Position numbers and translations under genes: made by a program
Notes under the pieces: generated by a model
What the model saw: only the letters and a program-made list of their open reading frames with translations
Databases searched by the model: none
Told to the model about the DNA's origin: nothing
Assembly (NCBI GenBank): GCA_023248635.1
Contig: JAHFED010000061.1
Span: forward strand, 1-35,895
Length of the DNA stretch: 35,895 bases
Direction: 5' to 3'
Origin: Myxococcales bacterium
GTDB lineage: Bacteria; Myxococcota; UBA727; VGSZ01
Shown: one piece after another, positions 15,372 through 22,864 of the stretch
Layout: each line of letters begins with the position of its first letter
Position numbering within the stretch: position 1 is the stretch's first letter

Positions 15372-16078
15372 CGCAAGACAAGCCCACTCCCCCCAGCGAC
15401 AAGCTGCAGGCCGTCGTCGACGCCCGCCTGCGCTTGATGCAGCGCTTTCACGACAAGATGGCGCGCTCCCCCGGCGTCGCCGACGACGCACCCCAGGGCA
15501 TGGGCGGCCCCAACCGCCACGGCATGCCGCTGGTCCCGGTGGGGCAGACGCAGACGACGAAGTGGCCGGTGCTGGATCTGGGCATTCGTCCCGAGGTCAC
15601 CGCCGCGAATTTCCTCCTCGTCGTCGACGGCGCGGTGCAGCGTCCCTTGCGCTTGGATTGGGCGGCCCTCCTGGCCTTGCCCCAGATCGAAGACACCTCG
15701 GATTTCCACTGTGTGACGACGTGGTCTCGCTTGGATCTGCGCTGGGAGGGCGTGAGGTTGTCGACGCTGCTCGCCCTGGCCATGCCCGACGACGACGCCA
15801 CCCACCTGCTGGCCCACGGCAGCGACAGCTACACCACCAACCTGCCCCTCGAAGAAGCCCTCAAAGACGACGTGCTGCTGGCCCACACCGTCGACGGCGA
15901 ACCCCTGCCGGCCGAGCACGGCGGTCCGCTGCGCATGATCACGCCCCAGCTCTACGCCTGGAAGGGCAGCAAGTGGCTGTGTCGGCTGGAGCTGCTGGTC
16001 GGCGACCGCGCCGGCTTTTGGGAGGAGCGGGGCTATTCGATGTCGGCCCACCCCTGGAAAAACGACCGCTACCGCTGA
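15368..16078 (+). CDS. Sulfite-oxidase-like molybdopterin enzyme
   Basis: Molybdenum-cofactor oxidoreductase of the sulfite oxidase/MsrP (YedY) family, 236 residues. The cofactor cysteine is C115 in DFHCVTTWSR. Family elements follow: WEGVRLSTLL, HGSDSYTTNLPL, LLAHTVDGEPLP, HGGPLRMITPQLYAWKGSKW and a final GFWEERGYS. There is no twin-arginine or other signal peptide, unlike MsrP, so it probably acts in the cytoplasm. No haem domain is attached, so an external electron partner is needed. It diverges from moaA, which makes its cofactor. Its stop codon TGA shares its last base with the first base of a structured repeat. Confidence 0.87.
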   Translation: MAQDKPTPPSDKLQAVVDARLRLMQRFHDKMARSPGVADDAPQGMGGPNRHGMPLVPVGQTQTTKWPVLDLGIRPEVTAANFLLVVDGAVQRPLRLDWAALLALPQIEDTSDFHCVTTWSRLDLRWEGVRLSTLLALAMPDDDATHLLAHGSDSYTTNLPLEEALKDDVLLAHTVDGEPLPAEHGGPLRMITPQLYAWKGSKWLCRLELLVGDRAGFWEERGYSMSAHPWKNDRYR

Positions 16079-16275
16079 TCCCCGATCTCGCTGAACTTCG
16101 ACCGCGGAGCGGTCTCGTTCATCTCCTTCGGGGATGCTCCTCTGGGAGGTCTGGTGCAGACCTCCCCCCGGCCGGCGGAGCCGGACGCGGGGCCCCACCA
16201 ACTCCGCGTTCCGCGGGCGCGCTTCACGCGCATCATCCCGCGTCTTTCCGGTCGAACATCAAGCGGACGCGGGAT
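16078..16275 (+). repeat. Structured multi-hairpin repeat, copy A
   Basis: This 198-bp element begins ATCCCCGAT and ends GACGCGGGAT. In order it holds: a long hairpin (ATCCCCGA...TCGGGGAT enclosing GAAC..GTTC and GACCGC-GGA-GCGGTC); GGGAGGTCT-GGTGC-AGACCTCCC at 16144-16166; a GC-rich hairpin around CCGGC-GGA-GCCGG to about 16194; two small hairpins (CCGCG-TTC-CGCGG and GCGCG-CTTCA-CGCGC); and a terminal ATCCCGCGTC (16235-16244) pairing with 16266-16275. It starts on the last base of the upstream stop codon. Three other copies occur in the window. The role is unknown; terminator or mobile REP-like element are options. Confidence 0.93.
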
Positions 16276-16324
16276 GAGGCCGGCGTCGGCGCCGTCCCTG
16301 ACGACAACGGCTATGCTGCCGGGC

Positions 16325-16957
16325 ATGCGCAGCCCTCTCGCGTCGTTGGCCCTCCTCGTCGTCGCTCTGGCAGGAGCCGGTGCGGCCCACGCCGACGAAA
16401 TCCTGCAGAGCCTCACCGGACGCCAGCCCAAACCGCTGATCGACCCCGCGGGCTTCTTCGCCGTCGTCTTGCCACCTGGCTTCGATTGCCAGGCCAAGGC
16501 CCGCAAGGTGCGCTGCAGCAGCAACCGCGGCATCCAGGCGGCCTTGAGCATCGACGTCGTCGACGTCCCCCTGTCGGCCACCGTCGAGCTCGTGCTGCTG
16601 AACCAGATCGACGCTTTTCAGCAAAAGCCCCACTACAAGCTGCTCAGCAAACAGCCGCTGGAGGTCGACGGCGCCCGGGCCCTGATGGCCACCTTCACGT
16701 ACGACCACTTCGGAAACGTGGAATACGCCGTCGGCGCCCAAGCTTTGTATGTCGTGAAAACCACCAAGGCCTATGTGATTCATTATGAAGGACGGGCCGA
16801 CCAGTTCGCCGCCCACAAGGCCGATCTCGATCTGATGTACGCCTCGTTCAAGACCGCGCGGCTCGACGGTGGCGGCAACCCCCTCGTCGAAGATCTCAAG
16901 CCGCGCGTGACCAAGGGTGCGCCGGCTTTCGACCGCATCGGCGTCGGCGGCTTTTAA
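16325..16957 (+). CDS. Secreted protein of unknown function
   Basis: About 210 residues with a clear Sec signal peptide (MRSPLASLALLVVALAG, then AGAAHA before DE). An in-frame ATG four codons earlier at 16313 is possible; neither has a convincing ribosome-binding site. The mature part has a PsbP- or DUF1795-like feel: LIDPAGFFAVVLPPGFDCQA, then VNQID/LLNQIDAFQQKPHYKLLS, VDGARALMATFTYDHFGNVEY, YVVHY-like AYVIHYEG and a closing DLDLMYASFKTARL. That pattern resembles small periplasmic proteins assessed by 'stress-response translation initiation'-type domains. The match is from memory and unproven. It is 9 bases upstream of a TPR protein gene and probably cotranscribed. Confidence 0.72.
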   Translation: MRSPLASLALLVVALAGAGAAHADEILQSLTGRQPKPLIDPAGFFAVVLPPGFDCQAKARKVRCSSNRGIQAALSIDVVDVPLSATVELVLLNQIDAFQQKPHYKLLSKQPLEVDGARALMATFTYDHFGNVEYAVGAQALYVVKTTKAYVIHYEGRADQFAAHKADLDLMYASFKTARLDGGGNPLVEDLKPRVTKGAPAFDRIGVGGF

Positions 16958-16966
16958 GGAACAACC

Positions 16967-18007
16967 ATGTTGGCAATCGTATTGATGGCTGCGCTGCAAG
17001 CGGCAACTGGGCCGTCGTCGTCGGAGCTGCTCAAGCTGGGCGAGGCCCTGGTGCAGCGGGGCGACGGCAAGAAGGCGCAGACCCAGCTCGAGAAGGCCTT
17101 GGCCGACGAGGCCTTGGTGCCCGCCGATCGCGCCCGCGGCGAGCAAGCATTGGGTCTGGCGCTGCTGCAGCAGAAGAAGATCCCCGACGCCCTGCCCCAC
17201 CTCGAGAAGGCGACGAGCTTGGCGCCGACCTCGGAGAAGGGCTGGCTCTACCTGGGGCTGGCGCGGGACCAGCAGGGCGACGCCGCGGGCTCCCTCGAGG
17301 CCTACCGCAAGGGGGTGGCGGCGGCACCGAAGTCCATCGCTCTGCAGCACGAGCTCGGGATGGCGCTGCTGTCGCTGGGGAAAAACGACGACGCGGCCGA
17401 GGTGCTGACCAAGGCCGCCGGCCGCGCCGAACAAGATGGGGAGCTGATCGCCGACGCCGCCTACGCTCTGACCCTGGTGGGCCGCTTCCCCGAAGCCCGT
17501 GAGCATGCCGCCCGCGCCGTCGAGATGTCCCCCGACAGTCCCGACGCCCTCTTTGTCTTGGGAACCGCCGAAGCCGGCCTCGGCAACCTGAAGCAGGCAA
17601 AGAAAACCTGGCTCGAAGCCCTCGAGAGCGACGAGACCCATGTGCCGTCGCTCTTTCAGCTCGGGTTGTTGCTACAGCAAGAGCACGACGACGCCGGCGC
17701 CGTCGTCCGCTTCAACCGGGTGCTGCAGGTGGAGTCGGGGCACCTGCGGGCCAAGGCGGCCTTGGGATCCTCGCTCGCGCGCCTCGGCAGCGACGACAAA
17801 AGGGCCGAGAGCCTGCTGTTGGCGACCTTGCAGGTGGATCCCAAGTACGCGACGGGACACGCGCTGCTTGCCGAGGTCTATGCCCGCCAGGGCAAGCTGA
17901 AAGAGGCGCAGAAGTCCCTGCAGGCCGCCCTCAAGATCAAAAGCGACGAGCCCGAGTGGACCAAGCGCCTCAAGGCGGTCGACGCTGAGCTGCAGAAAAA
18001 GAAGTAG
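16967..18007 (+). CDS. Tetratricopeptide-repeat protein
   Basis: A 346-residue protein with a short hydrophobic N-terminus (MLAIVLMAALQAATG), likely a signal peptide. About eight TPR units follow, with repeated A/G-W/Y-LG..L and A..P spacing, for example KGWLYLGLARDQQGDAAGSL, ALQHELGMALLSLGKNDDAA, ALFVLGTAEAGLGNLKQAKK and ATGHALLAEVYARQGKLKEA. TPR solenoids mediate protein contacts; here probably in the periplasm. AAGGA overlapping the upstream stop (16956-16960) gives a good ribosome-binding site. It forms a two-gene unit with the secreted protein before it, so it may help assemble that protein or an envelope complex. No catalytic motif is seen. Confidence 0.85.
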   Translation: MLAIVLMAALQAATGPSSSELLKLGEALVQRGDGKKAQTQLEKALADEALVPADRARGEQALGLALLQQKKIPDALPHLEKATSLAPTSEKGWLYLGLARDQQGDAAGSLEAYRKGVAAAPKSIALQHELGMALLSLGKNDDAAEVLTKAAGRAEQDGELIADAAYALTLVGRFPEAREHAARAVEMSPDSPDALFVLGTAEAGLGNLKQAKKTWLEALESDETHVPSLFQLGLLLQQEHDDAGAVVRFNRVLQVESGHLRAKAALGSSLARLGSDDKRAESLLLATLQVDPKYATGHALLAEVYARQGKLKEAQKSLQAALKIKSDEPEWTKRLKAVDAELQKKK

Positions 18008-18044
18008 GACGCTGCTGCGCGATCTCATCCAAGTCCAGTTGAAG

Positions 18045-18189
18045 TTCGCTCAGGCGCGGGGAGCGCGCGCGAAGCGAAGTTGGGTGGGGCCCCACCGTCC
18101 GGCTTCGCCGGCGTGGGGAGGGTCTGCATCAGACCCTCCAGGAAGAACATCTCCGACCTCGGTGAACGAAGTTCAGCGAGATCGGGGAT
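18045..18189 (-). repeat. Structured multi-hairpin repeat, copy D (divergent)
   Basis: On the minus strand it begins ATCCCCGATCTCGCTGAAC, seven bases past the stop of the membrane-protein gene at 18197. Compared with copy A, the first hairpin has lost its tip from both arms, leaving GAAC-TTC-GTTC. The second hairpin is GGAGGGTCT-GATGC-AGACCCTCC (18117-18139), with two base pairs changed together relative to copy A. The third keeps CCCC/GGGG but swaps a G-C pair for A-T. Its 3' part is diverged and shortened. It fills the gap between the converging TPR and membrane-protein genes. Confidence 0.85.
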
Positions 18190-18196
18190 CAGGCGC

Positions 18197-18979
18197 CTAT
18201 CTGAGGGCTGCCGACGACGACGACGACGACGCGGGTTCTTCGGTGAGCAGCTCGAGCTGTCCCGGTGCCGTTGTTCCGCTGGTCGCGATCAGCACGAGTC
18301 CGATGCCGAGGGCTGCGACCCCGGCGCCGATGAGCTCGGCCCCGGTCCCGTGGGTGACGATGCCGCGGGGGTTGGGCAGATGGGGCAGCAAGATGAAGTA
18401 GCCGCCGATGCCGGCGCTGGCGAAGGCACCTCCGATGAGGACGCTGCCGCCGACGATAGGCCCCCAAGACGGCGACGCGGCCCGCAAGGAGCGCTGGGCT
18501 TCGTGGACGCGGTCGCGCCGATCGGCGCTGGTGGGCGCTGGCACCTCGAAGGCATCCAAGCGCTGCTCTTCGTCTGAGGTGAGCACGAGCTGGCTGACCA
18601 TGACGGCCGCGGGGATCACAGCTGCGCCGCCGGCGACGTAACCCGCGAGCTTGGTGTCTTCGGCGTCGATCTTGGAGAGTTGGATGTCGACGTTGCCAAC
18701 GGCGACGTAGGCGATGCTGGCGGCGATCAGGGCCGCCGAGAGAGCGCCGGCGCCCACCGCCGTCGCTGCCCGCTCGAGCCGTCCCTGTCCGGCATAGGCC
18801 TCGAGCACCGCGTGGGTGTGCCGGTAGGCAAGCTCCTCGCCCAGCGCAACCACGTCGGGGCAGGGCGCCCGGGGGGAGGCATTGGTCACAAGCGCTTCGC
18901 CGTCGCCGGCTCCGTCGACGACCAGAGGCGCGGCAGCGGGATCTTGGGCCACGAGCAGGGCGACGACGAAGACGATCAT
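18197..18979 (-). CDS. Small multi-span membrane protein
   Basis: About 260 residues starting MIVFVVALLVAQDP, probably a signal peptide or first membrane segment, followed by a soluble stretch with one Cys. Then come four or so hydrophobic segments: AVGAGALSAALIAASIAYVAV, GYVAGGAAVIPAAVMVSQLV, PIVGGSVLIGGAFASAGIGG with YFILLP, and GAELIGAGVAALGIGLVLIA. The tail is short and Ser-rich. The paired-helix organisation with a conserved-looking DAFEVP linker recalls myxobacterial hypothetical proteins. I cannot assign a function. The reading frame stays open to 20326, but that upstream part is antisense to the adaptor gene, so I chose the ATG at 18979. It diverges from the adaptor gene at 19085. Confidence 0.7.
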   Translation of the reverse strand: MIVFVVALLVAQDPAAAPLVVDGAGDGEALVTNASPRAPCPDVVALGEELAYRHTHAVLEAYAGQGRLERAATAVGAGALSAALIAASIAYVAVGNVDIQLSKIDAEDTKLAGYVAGGAAVIPAAVMVSQLVLTSDEEQRLDAFEVPAPTSADRRDRVHEAQRSLRAASPSWGPIVGGSVLIGGAFASAGIGGYFILLPHLPNPRGIVTHGTGAELIGAGVAALGIGLVLIATSGTTAPGQLELLTEEPASSSSSSAALR

Positions 18980-19084
18980 GGGCGACGCTAACAGCTCGCG
19001 GGCGCTGTATGGTGCGCGCGTGCACAGCAGCGTCGTCGTCATCCTGCCCGCTTTGGAGCTCGACACCGAGCGGGTCGTCGACGC

Positions 19085-20536
19085 ATGAAGAAGCTCGGGG
19101 CGTTCCTCGTCCTCGTCGCCGTCGTCATCGGCGTGGCGACCCTGGTGCGCGGTGGCAGCGAGGCCTCGGTCGAGGTGCACATCCAAAAGGCTGAGCAGCG
19201 CGGGGTGACCAGCCGGGTGTTGGCCCAGGGCAAGGTGAAGGCGAAGACGCAGGTCGACGTCTCCTCCGAGGTCGCCGGCCGCGTCGCCGCCGTCAACGTC
19301 GAGATCGGCGACAGGGTGAAGACGGGCGATGTGCTCTTTGCCCTCGATGGCGAGCAGTTGCGCAGCGCGGTGGAACAGATCGGGGCGTCGTTGACGGCGG
19401 CGGAGGCCGTGTTGGCCCGCGCCGATGTCGGCGTTCGCGAGGCTGAGCGCGCTTTGGTGCGCGACACCCGCTTGGCCGGGCAAAACGTGCTCCCCGACGA
19501 CACCCTCAAGCTCGACGAGAGCCGCGTGGCCAGCGCCCAGGCCGAAAAGAGCCAAGCCCAGGCCAACATCGAGCGCACCCGCGTGGATCTCAACCGCAGC
19601 AAAGACGCCCTGCGCCGCGCCAAGGTGCAGGCCCCTCAATCCGGCACCGTGGTGGCCGTCGGCGTCGAGGTCGGTCGTGTGGTCAGCTCGAGCACGGGCT
19701 TGTCGGCCTCGCCCGACGCCGCTCTGGGACTGGGCATTGGCGGAGCCTCCGCACCCGTGGTCATCGCCGATCTCAGCGAGCTGCTGGTGCGCCTCGACGT
19801 TGACGAGCTCGACGTGTCGCGGGTGCACGCCGGACAAAAGGCCATCGTGAAAGCCCAGGGCATCAAGGACGCCGAATTCGACGGCGTCGTCGAACGGGTG
19901 GGCCTCATGGGTCGCGATGTAATGGGCGCGGTGCTCTTCGTCGTCGACGTCAAGATCAGCGGCACCCGCCTTCCGCGCGAGAACACCGCCAAAGTGCCGA
20001 CTGCTTCCGGCGCGGGCGCGCCTGAAGTGCTGACTGCTTCCGGCGCGGGCGCGCCTGAAGTGCTGACTGCTTCCGGCGCGGGCGCGCCTGAAGCCAAGAG
20101 CGCGCCGACCGGCCCGCCAGCGCTCGAAGGAGCAGCGCCGCTGTTGCCCGCACCGCAAGAGCTCTTGCGGCCCGGCATGAGCGCGACCGCCGAGATCGAA
20201 GTCGAGCACTTGGACGACACCGTGACCGTGCCCTTGTCGGCGGTGCTCGAGCAGAAGAAGGAAGAAGACGGCAGCATCACCCCCGATCGCGTCTTCGTCG
20301 TCGACGGCGGCCCGTCTTCCAGCCACGCCGGCGGCTTGGGCACCGACACGTTGGTGGCCAAGCAGACGCCGGTGAAGCTTGGACCTTCCGAAGGCGATGC
20401 CATCGCGGTCTTGCAGGGGTTGGCCGCCGGGGATCGGGTGGTGCTGGGTCCCTTTCGAGCACTGAAGGCGCTGAAGGACGGCGACAAGATCACCGAGCTG
20501 GTCGCTGCGAAAGACGACAAAGAAAAAGCGAAATGA
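19085..20536 (+). CDS. MacA/HlyD-type periplasmic adaptor (membrane fusion protein)
   Basis: Periplasmic adaptor of a tripartite efflux or secretion pump, 483 residues. It has an N-terminal anchor (LVLVAVVIGVATLV), a biotinyl-lipoyl half-motif (VLAQGKVKAKTQVDVSSEVA, then GRVAAVNVEIGDRVKTGDVL), an alpha-helical hairpin (about 95-185) and the return half KVQAPQSGTVVAVGVEVGRV. Beta-barrel and membrane-proximal domains end with LRPGMSATAEIEVEHLDDTV. Residues 304-336 are three tandem copies of an 11-residue unit, V-(P/L)-TASGAGAPE, inserted in the beta-barrel region, which is unusual for the family. Its stop overlaps the ATG of the ABC ATPase (ATGA). This marks a MacAB/LolCDE-like system, but no permease gene follows. 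Confidence 0.9.
   Translation: MKKLGAFLVLVAVVIGVATLVRGGSEASVEVHIQKAEQRGVTSRVLAQGKVKAKTQVDVSSEVAGRVAAVNVEIGDRVKTGDVLFALDGEQLRSAVEQIGASLTAAEAVLARADVGVREAERALVRDTRLAGQNVLPDDTLKLDESRVASAQAEKSQAQANIERTRVDLNRSKDALRRAKVQAPQSGTVVAVGVEVGRVVSSSTGLSASPDAALGLGIGGASAPVVIADLSELLVRLDVDELDVSRVHAGQKAIVKAQGIKDAEFDGVVERVGLMGRDVMGAVLFVVDVKISGTRLPRENTAKVPTASGAGAPEVLTASGAGAPEVLTASGAGAPEAKSAPTGPPALEGAAPLLPAPQELLRPGMSATAEIEVEHLDDTVTVPLSAVLEQKKEEDGSITPDRVFVVDGGPSSSHAGGLGTDTLVAKQTPVKLGPSEGDAIAVLQGLAAGDRVVLGPFRALKALKDGDKITELVAAKDDKEKAK
19994..20092 (+). repeat. Three 33-bp in-frame tandem repeats
   Basis: Three units (19994-20026, 20027-20059, 20060-20092) differ only in one base of the first copy. Each encodes V-(P/L)-TASGAGAPE inside the adaptor protein. 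Near identity implies recent expansion and probable copy-number variation. Confidence 0.95.
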
Positions 20537-21333
20537 GCACCGCCCTCGTCGCTGGTGCTGGCGAAGCGCGCGTCGACGGCGTTGCCGAGAGTGTGGTCGA
20601 GCCCGCGCTCATCGAGATCAGCGCGTTGACCAAGACCTATCAGATGGGGGGCGAGGTGGTGCGCGCCCTCGACGACGTCGGCCTGACCATCCGCTCGGGG
20701 GAGCTGGTGGCCATCATCGGCCAATCGGGTTCGGGCAAATCGACCTTGATGAACTTGCTCGGCTGTTTGGATTCGCCGACGTCGGGCAGCTACCGCTTGG
20801 CCGGCATTCCCGTGCAAGAGCTCGACGACGACGACCTCGCCGAAGTCCGCGGCCGTTTGATCGGCTTCGTCTTTCAGAGTTTTCACCTGCTGCCCCGGCA
20901 GAGCGCTCTGGAGAACGTGACCCTGCCCCTCATCTATCGCCGGGGACCCGTGGCTGCGGGCGGGGCGGTGAAAAAGCCCGAACGCTTGCGCCGCGCCGCC
21001 GAGGCCTTGCGCACCGTCGGGCTGGGCGATCGCATGCACCACAAGCCCACCGAGCTCTCGGGGGGACAGCGCCAGCGCGTCGCCATCGCCCGCGCCTTGG
21101 TGCACGAACCGAGCATGATCCTCGCCGACGAACCCACCGGCAACCTGGACTCGCGGACCTCGCAGGAGATCCTCGCCCTCCTGGTGGATCTGAACCGCCA
21201 ACACGGGCGCACGGTGCTGATCGTGACCCACGAGCCCGATGTCGCCCGCGTCTGCCACCGGGTCATCCAGCTCAAGGACGGCAGGGTGATTCACGACGGT
21301 CCCCCCGGTCGTTCCGGGGGCGCTTCTCCCTGA
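20533..21333 (+). CDS. MacB/LolD-type ABC transporter ATPase
   Basis: ATP-binding subunit of 266 residues. Walker A GQSGSGKST is at 63-71. The Q-loop region reads FVFQSFHLLPRQSALENV, the signature is LSGGQRQRVAIARAL, Walker B with D-loop is ILADEPTGNLD, and the switch His is in VTHEPDVA. The FQSFHLLP and EPTGNLDS wording is typical of the MacB/LolD/FtsE group, which moves lipoproteins, antibiotics or peptides with a periplasmic adaptor. A 25-residue N-terminal extension precedes the domain. An insert of about 20 residues (RRGPVAAGGAVKKPERLRRA) follows the Q-loop region. It is coupled to the adaptor by ATGA. The FtsX-like permease is not encoded here and must be elsewhere. Confidence 0.92.
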   Translation: MSTALVAGAGEARVDGVAESVVEPALIEISALTKTYQMGGEVVRALDDVGLTIRSGELVAIIGQSGSGKSTLMNLLGCLDSPTSGSYRLAGIPVQELDDDDLAEVRGRLIGFVFQSFHLLPRQSALENVTLPLIYRRGPVAAGGAVKKPERLRRAAEALRTVGLGDRMHHKPTELSGGQRQRVAIARALVHEPSMILADEPTGNLDSRTSQEILALLVDLNRQHGRTVLIVTHEPDVARVCHRVIQLKDGRVIHDGPPGRSGGASP

Positions 21334-21393
21334 CACGGCATCCACCGCCCCAGGCCGGGCGGCCAAGTCCGAAGCGGCGTAGGCTGAGCGGCA

Positions 21394-22857
21394 ATGGACG
21401 ACCCGTCCCGACGTCGACTGCCCCGGCTGCCGCTGCCCGCGAAATTGCTGATCTCTTATCTCGTCGTCGTCGCCGCCGGCGCTGTCCCCACCTTCCTTTA
21501 TGTGCGCAGCGAGCTGCAGACCGATCTGCTCACGCTGACCGAGGACCACCTGCGCGAGGGCGCCCGGCGTGCTGGTGCCGGCTTGCTGCCCTACGACGAC
21601 GACACCCTGATCACGCGCACCCGCACCATCTCCAGCGTGCTCCGCCAGCGACTCACCTTGATTTCGCCCACCGGCGAAGTCCTCTTCGACAGCGAGTCGA
21701 CGACGACGGCGAACCACTTGACCCGACCCGAGGTGCGCCAAGCCATGGCCGCCCGGCCCCTTGTCGACGTCGCCGTGGCCCGCCGCTTCTCGGAGTCCAC
21801 CGGCAAAGACACCCTTTACGCTGCAACCCTGCTCGTGAAGGATGGCCCTGTGCTGCGGTTGGCCGAGAGCGTCTCCGACGTCGTCGAAGCCGCCGGTGCG
21901 CTGCGGCGCTTCGCCAGAAACGTGCAGGCCATCGCGGTCTCGGTGGCGTTCTTGCTGTCGTTGCTCTCGGCCGTGCTCTTCCTGCGGCCGCTGCAGCGCC
22001 TCACAGCAACCGCCCAAGCGATGGCGGGCGGTGACCTCGCGGCGCGGGCCAGCATCCACACCGACGACGAGGTCGGCGACGCCGCGCGCGCCCTCGATCA
22101 GATGGCCGCCGATCTCCGCCGCCGTTTGGCCAACGCCGGCTCGGGCGATGCGCTCTTGGCCCAGCTGGTCGACGCGCTGCCCGTGCCCTGTGTCGTCGTC
22201 GAACCGGGCCCAGATCAGAAGAACGAGCTGCTGGCCATCAACGGCCCCGCCCGGCGCGCCTTCCGCGTCGAAGGCGTGAGCGCGCGCCGCAAAGTGCAGG
22301 AGCTGACCCAAAGCGGACGCTTTCGTCGAGCTCTCGAAGAGGCCGAGGCCGACGGCGACCCCGAGCCGTGTGTGCTGCAAGTCGACGACGGCGTTCGCTT
22401 CGAGGCCTTGGTGCATGTGCTCAAGCGCCCCGGAGCAGCACCCTTGACCGTGATCCTCGGGCACGAGCTGCAAGAGGTGACAACGACGACGCTGCCGCCG
22501 GTGACCTTGATCGAGCCCCGGGCCTTCGACCTCGTCTTGGCCGATGCCCGCAGCCGCGTGCATGCCCCCGGCATGATGATCGAGGTCGACGACAGCCCGG
22601 GCGTGCTGGTTGCCGACGTCGACGGTCGCCTGGCCCGGGCCCTGGCCCTCACCTTCGAGGCCTGCGCCAAGAGCCTGGCGGGCAAGAGCGACATCTTGGC
22701 CGTGGTCGTTCATGTGGAGCCCACGCGTGTGAGGCTGACCCTCGATGCCGAGCCCGATCGGGCCCTCGTCGACGTCGTGCGGCCACTGATCTCGCCCCTG
22801 GGCGGTGACCTCGTCATCGATGACAAGGGGGCCCGGCTGTGGTTGCCGCGCGCGTGA
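21394..22857 (+). CDS. HAMP/PAS sensor-like protein lacking a kinase core
   Basis: A 487-residue membrane receptor. TM1 is at about 17-37, followed by a periplasmic sensor region, and TM2 at about 179-199. A HAMP domain (RPLQRLTATAQAMAGGDLAA, about 200-246) and a PAS-like domain (LVDALPVPCVVVEPG...LAINGPARRAF) follow. The C-terminal 150 residues occupy the place of a PhoR-type kinase (LTVILGHELQEVTTTTLPPV, then RALALTFEACAKSLAGKSDI), but I find no H-box His with the usual HELRTP context. N, G1 and G2 nucleotide motifs are also absent; only GHELQE is loosely similar. It is best read as a degenerate or non-canonical sensor. It follows the ABC ATPase by about 60 bases. Confidence 0.72.
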   Translation: MDDPSRRRLPRLPLPAKLLISYLVVVAAGAVPTFLYVRSELQTDLLTLTEDHLREGARRAGAGLLPYDDDTLITRTRTISSVLRQRLTLISPTGEVLFDSESTTTANHLTRPEVRQAMAARPLVDVAVARRFSESTGKDTLYAATLLVKDGPVLRLAESVSDVVEAAGALRRFARNVQAIAVSVAFLLSLLSAVLFLRPLQRLTATAQAMAGGDLAARASIHTDDEVGDAARALDQMAADLRRRLANAGSGDALLAQLVDALPVPCVVVEPGPDQKNELLAINGPARRAFRVEGVSARRKVQELTQSGRFRRALEEAEADGDPEPCVLQVDDGVRFEALVHVLKRPGAAPLTVILGHELQEVTTTTLPPVTLIEPRAFDLVLADARSRVHAPGMMIEVDDSPGVLVADVDGRLARALALTFEACAKSLAGKSDILAVVVHVEPTRVRLTLDAEPDRALVDVVRPLISPLGGDLVIDDKGARLWLPRA

Positions 22858-22864
22858 GGGATCG

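Noticed and set aside
15351..15491. Longer MoaA N-terminus from 15491
   Set aside because: The 47 extra residues are Arg/Ala-rich antisense of the molybdoenzyme; MoaA homology begins after the ATG at 15350.
16078..16275. Small proteins encoded in the structured repeats (for example a frame reading MNETAPRSKFSEIGD)
   Set aside because: The frames differ in ends and lack ribosome-binding sites, copies differ by indels in loops, and substitutions preserve pairing, not codons.
16078..16275. Integron attC site or retron RNA
   Set aside because: No integron integrase, gene cassettes or R-box/L-box pattern, and no reverse transcriptase within the window; the resemblance is limited to being hairpin-rich.
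18980..20326. N-terminal extension of the membrane protein ending at 18197
   Set aside because: The extra 449 codons are antisense to the adaptor gene, including its 33-bp repeats; the hydrophobic N-terminus at 18979 marks a natural start.
22805..22864. Upstream ATG of the two-TM protein at 22805
   Set aside because: It lies within the sensor gene and gives a Ser/Gly/Arg stretch; the GTG at 22865 just after the sensor stop with GAGGGA is more natural.
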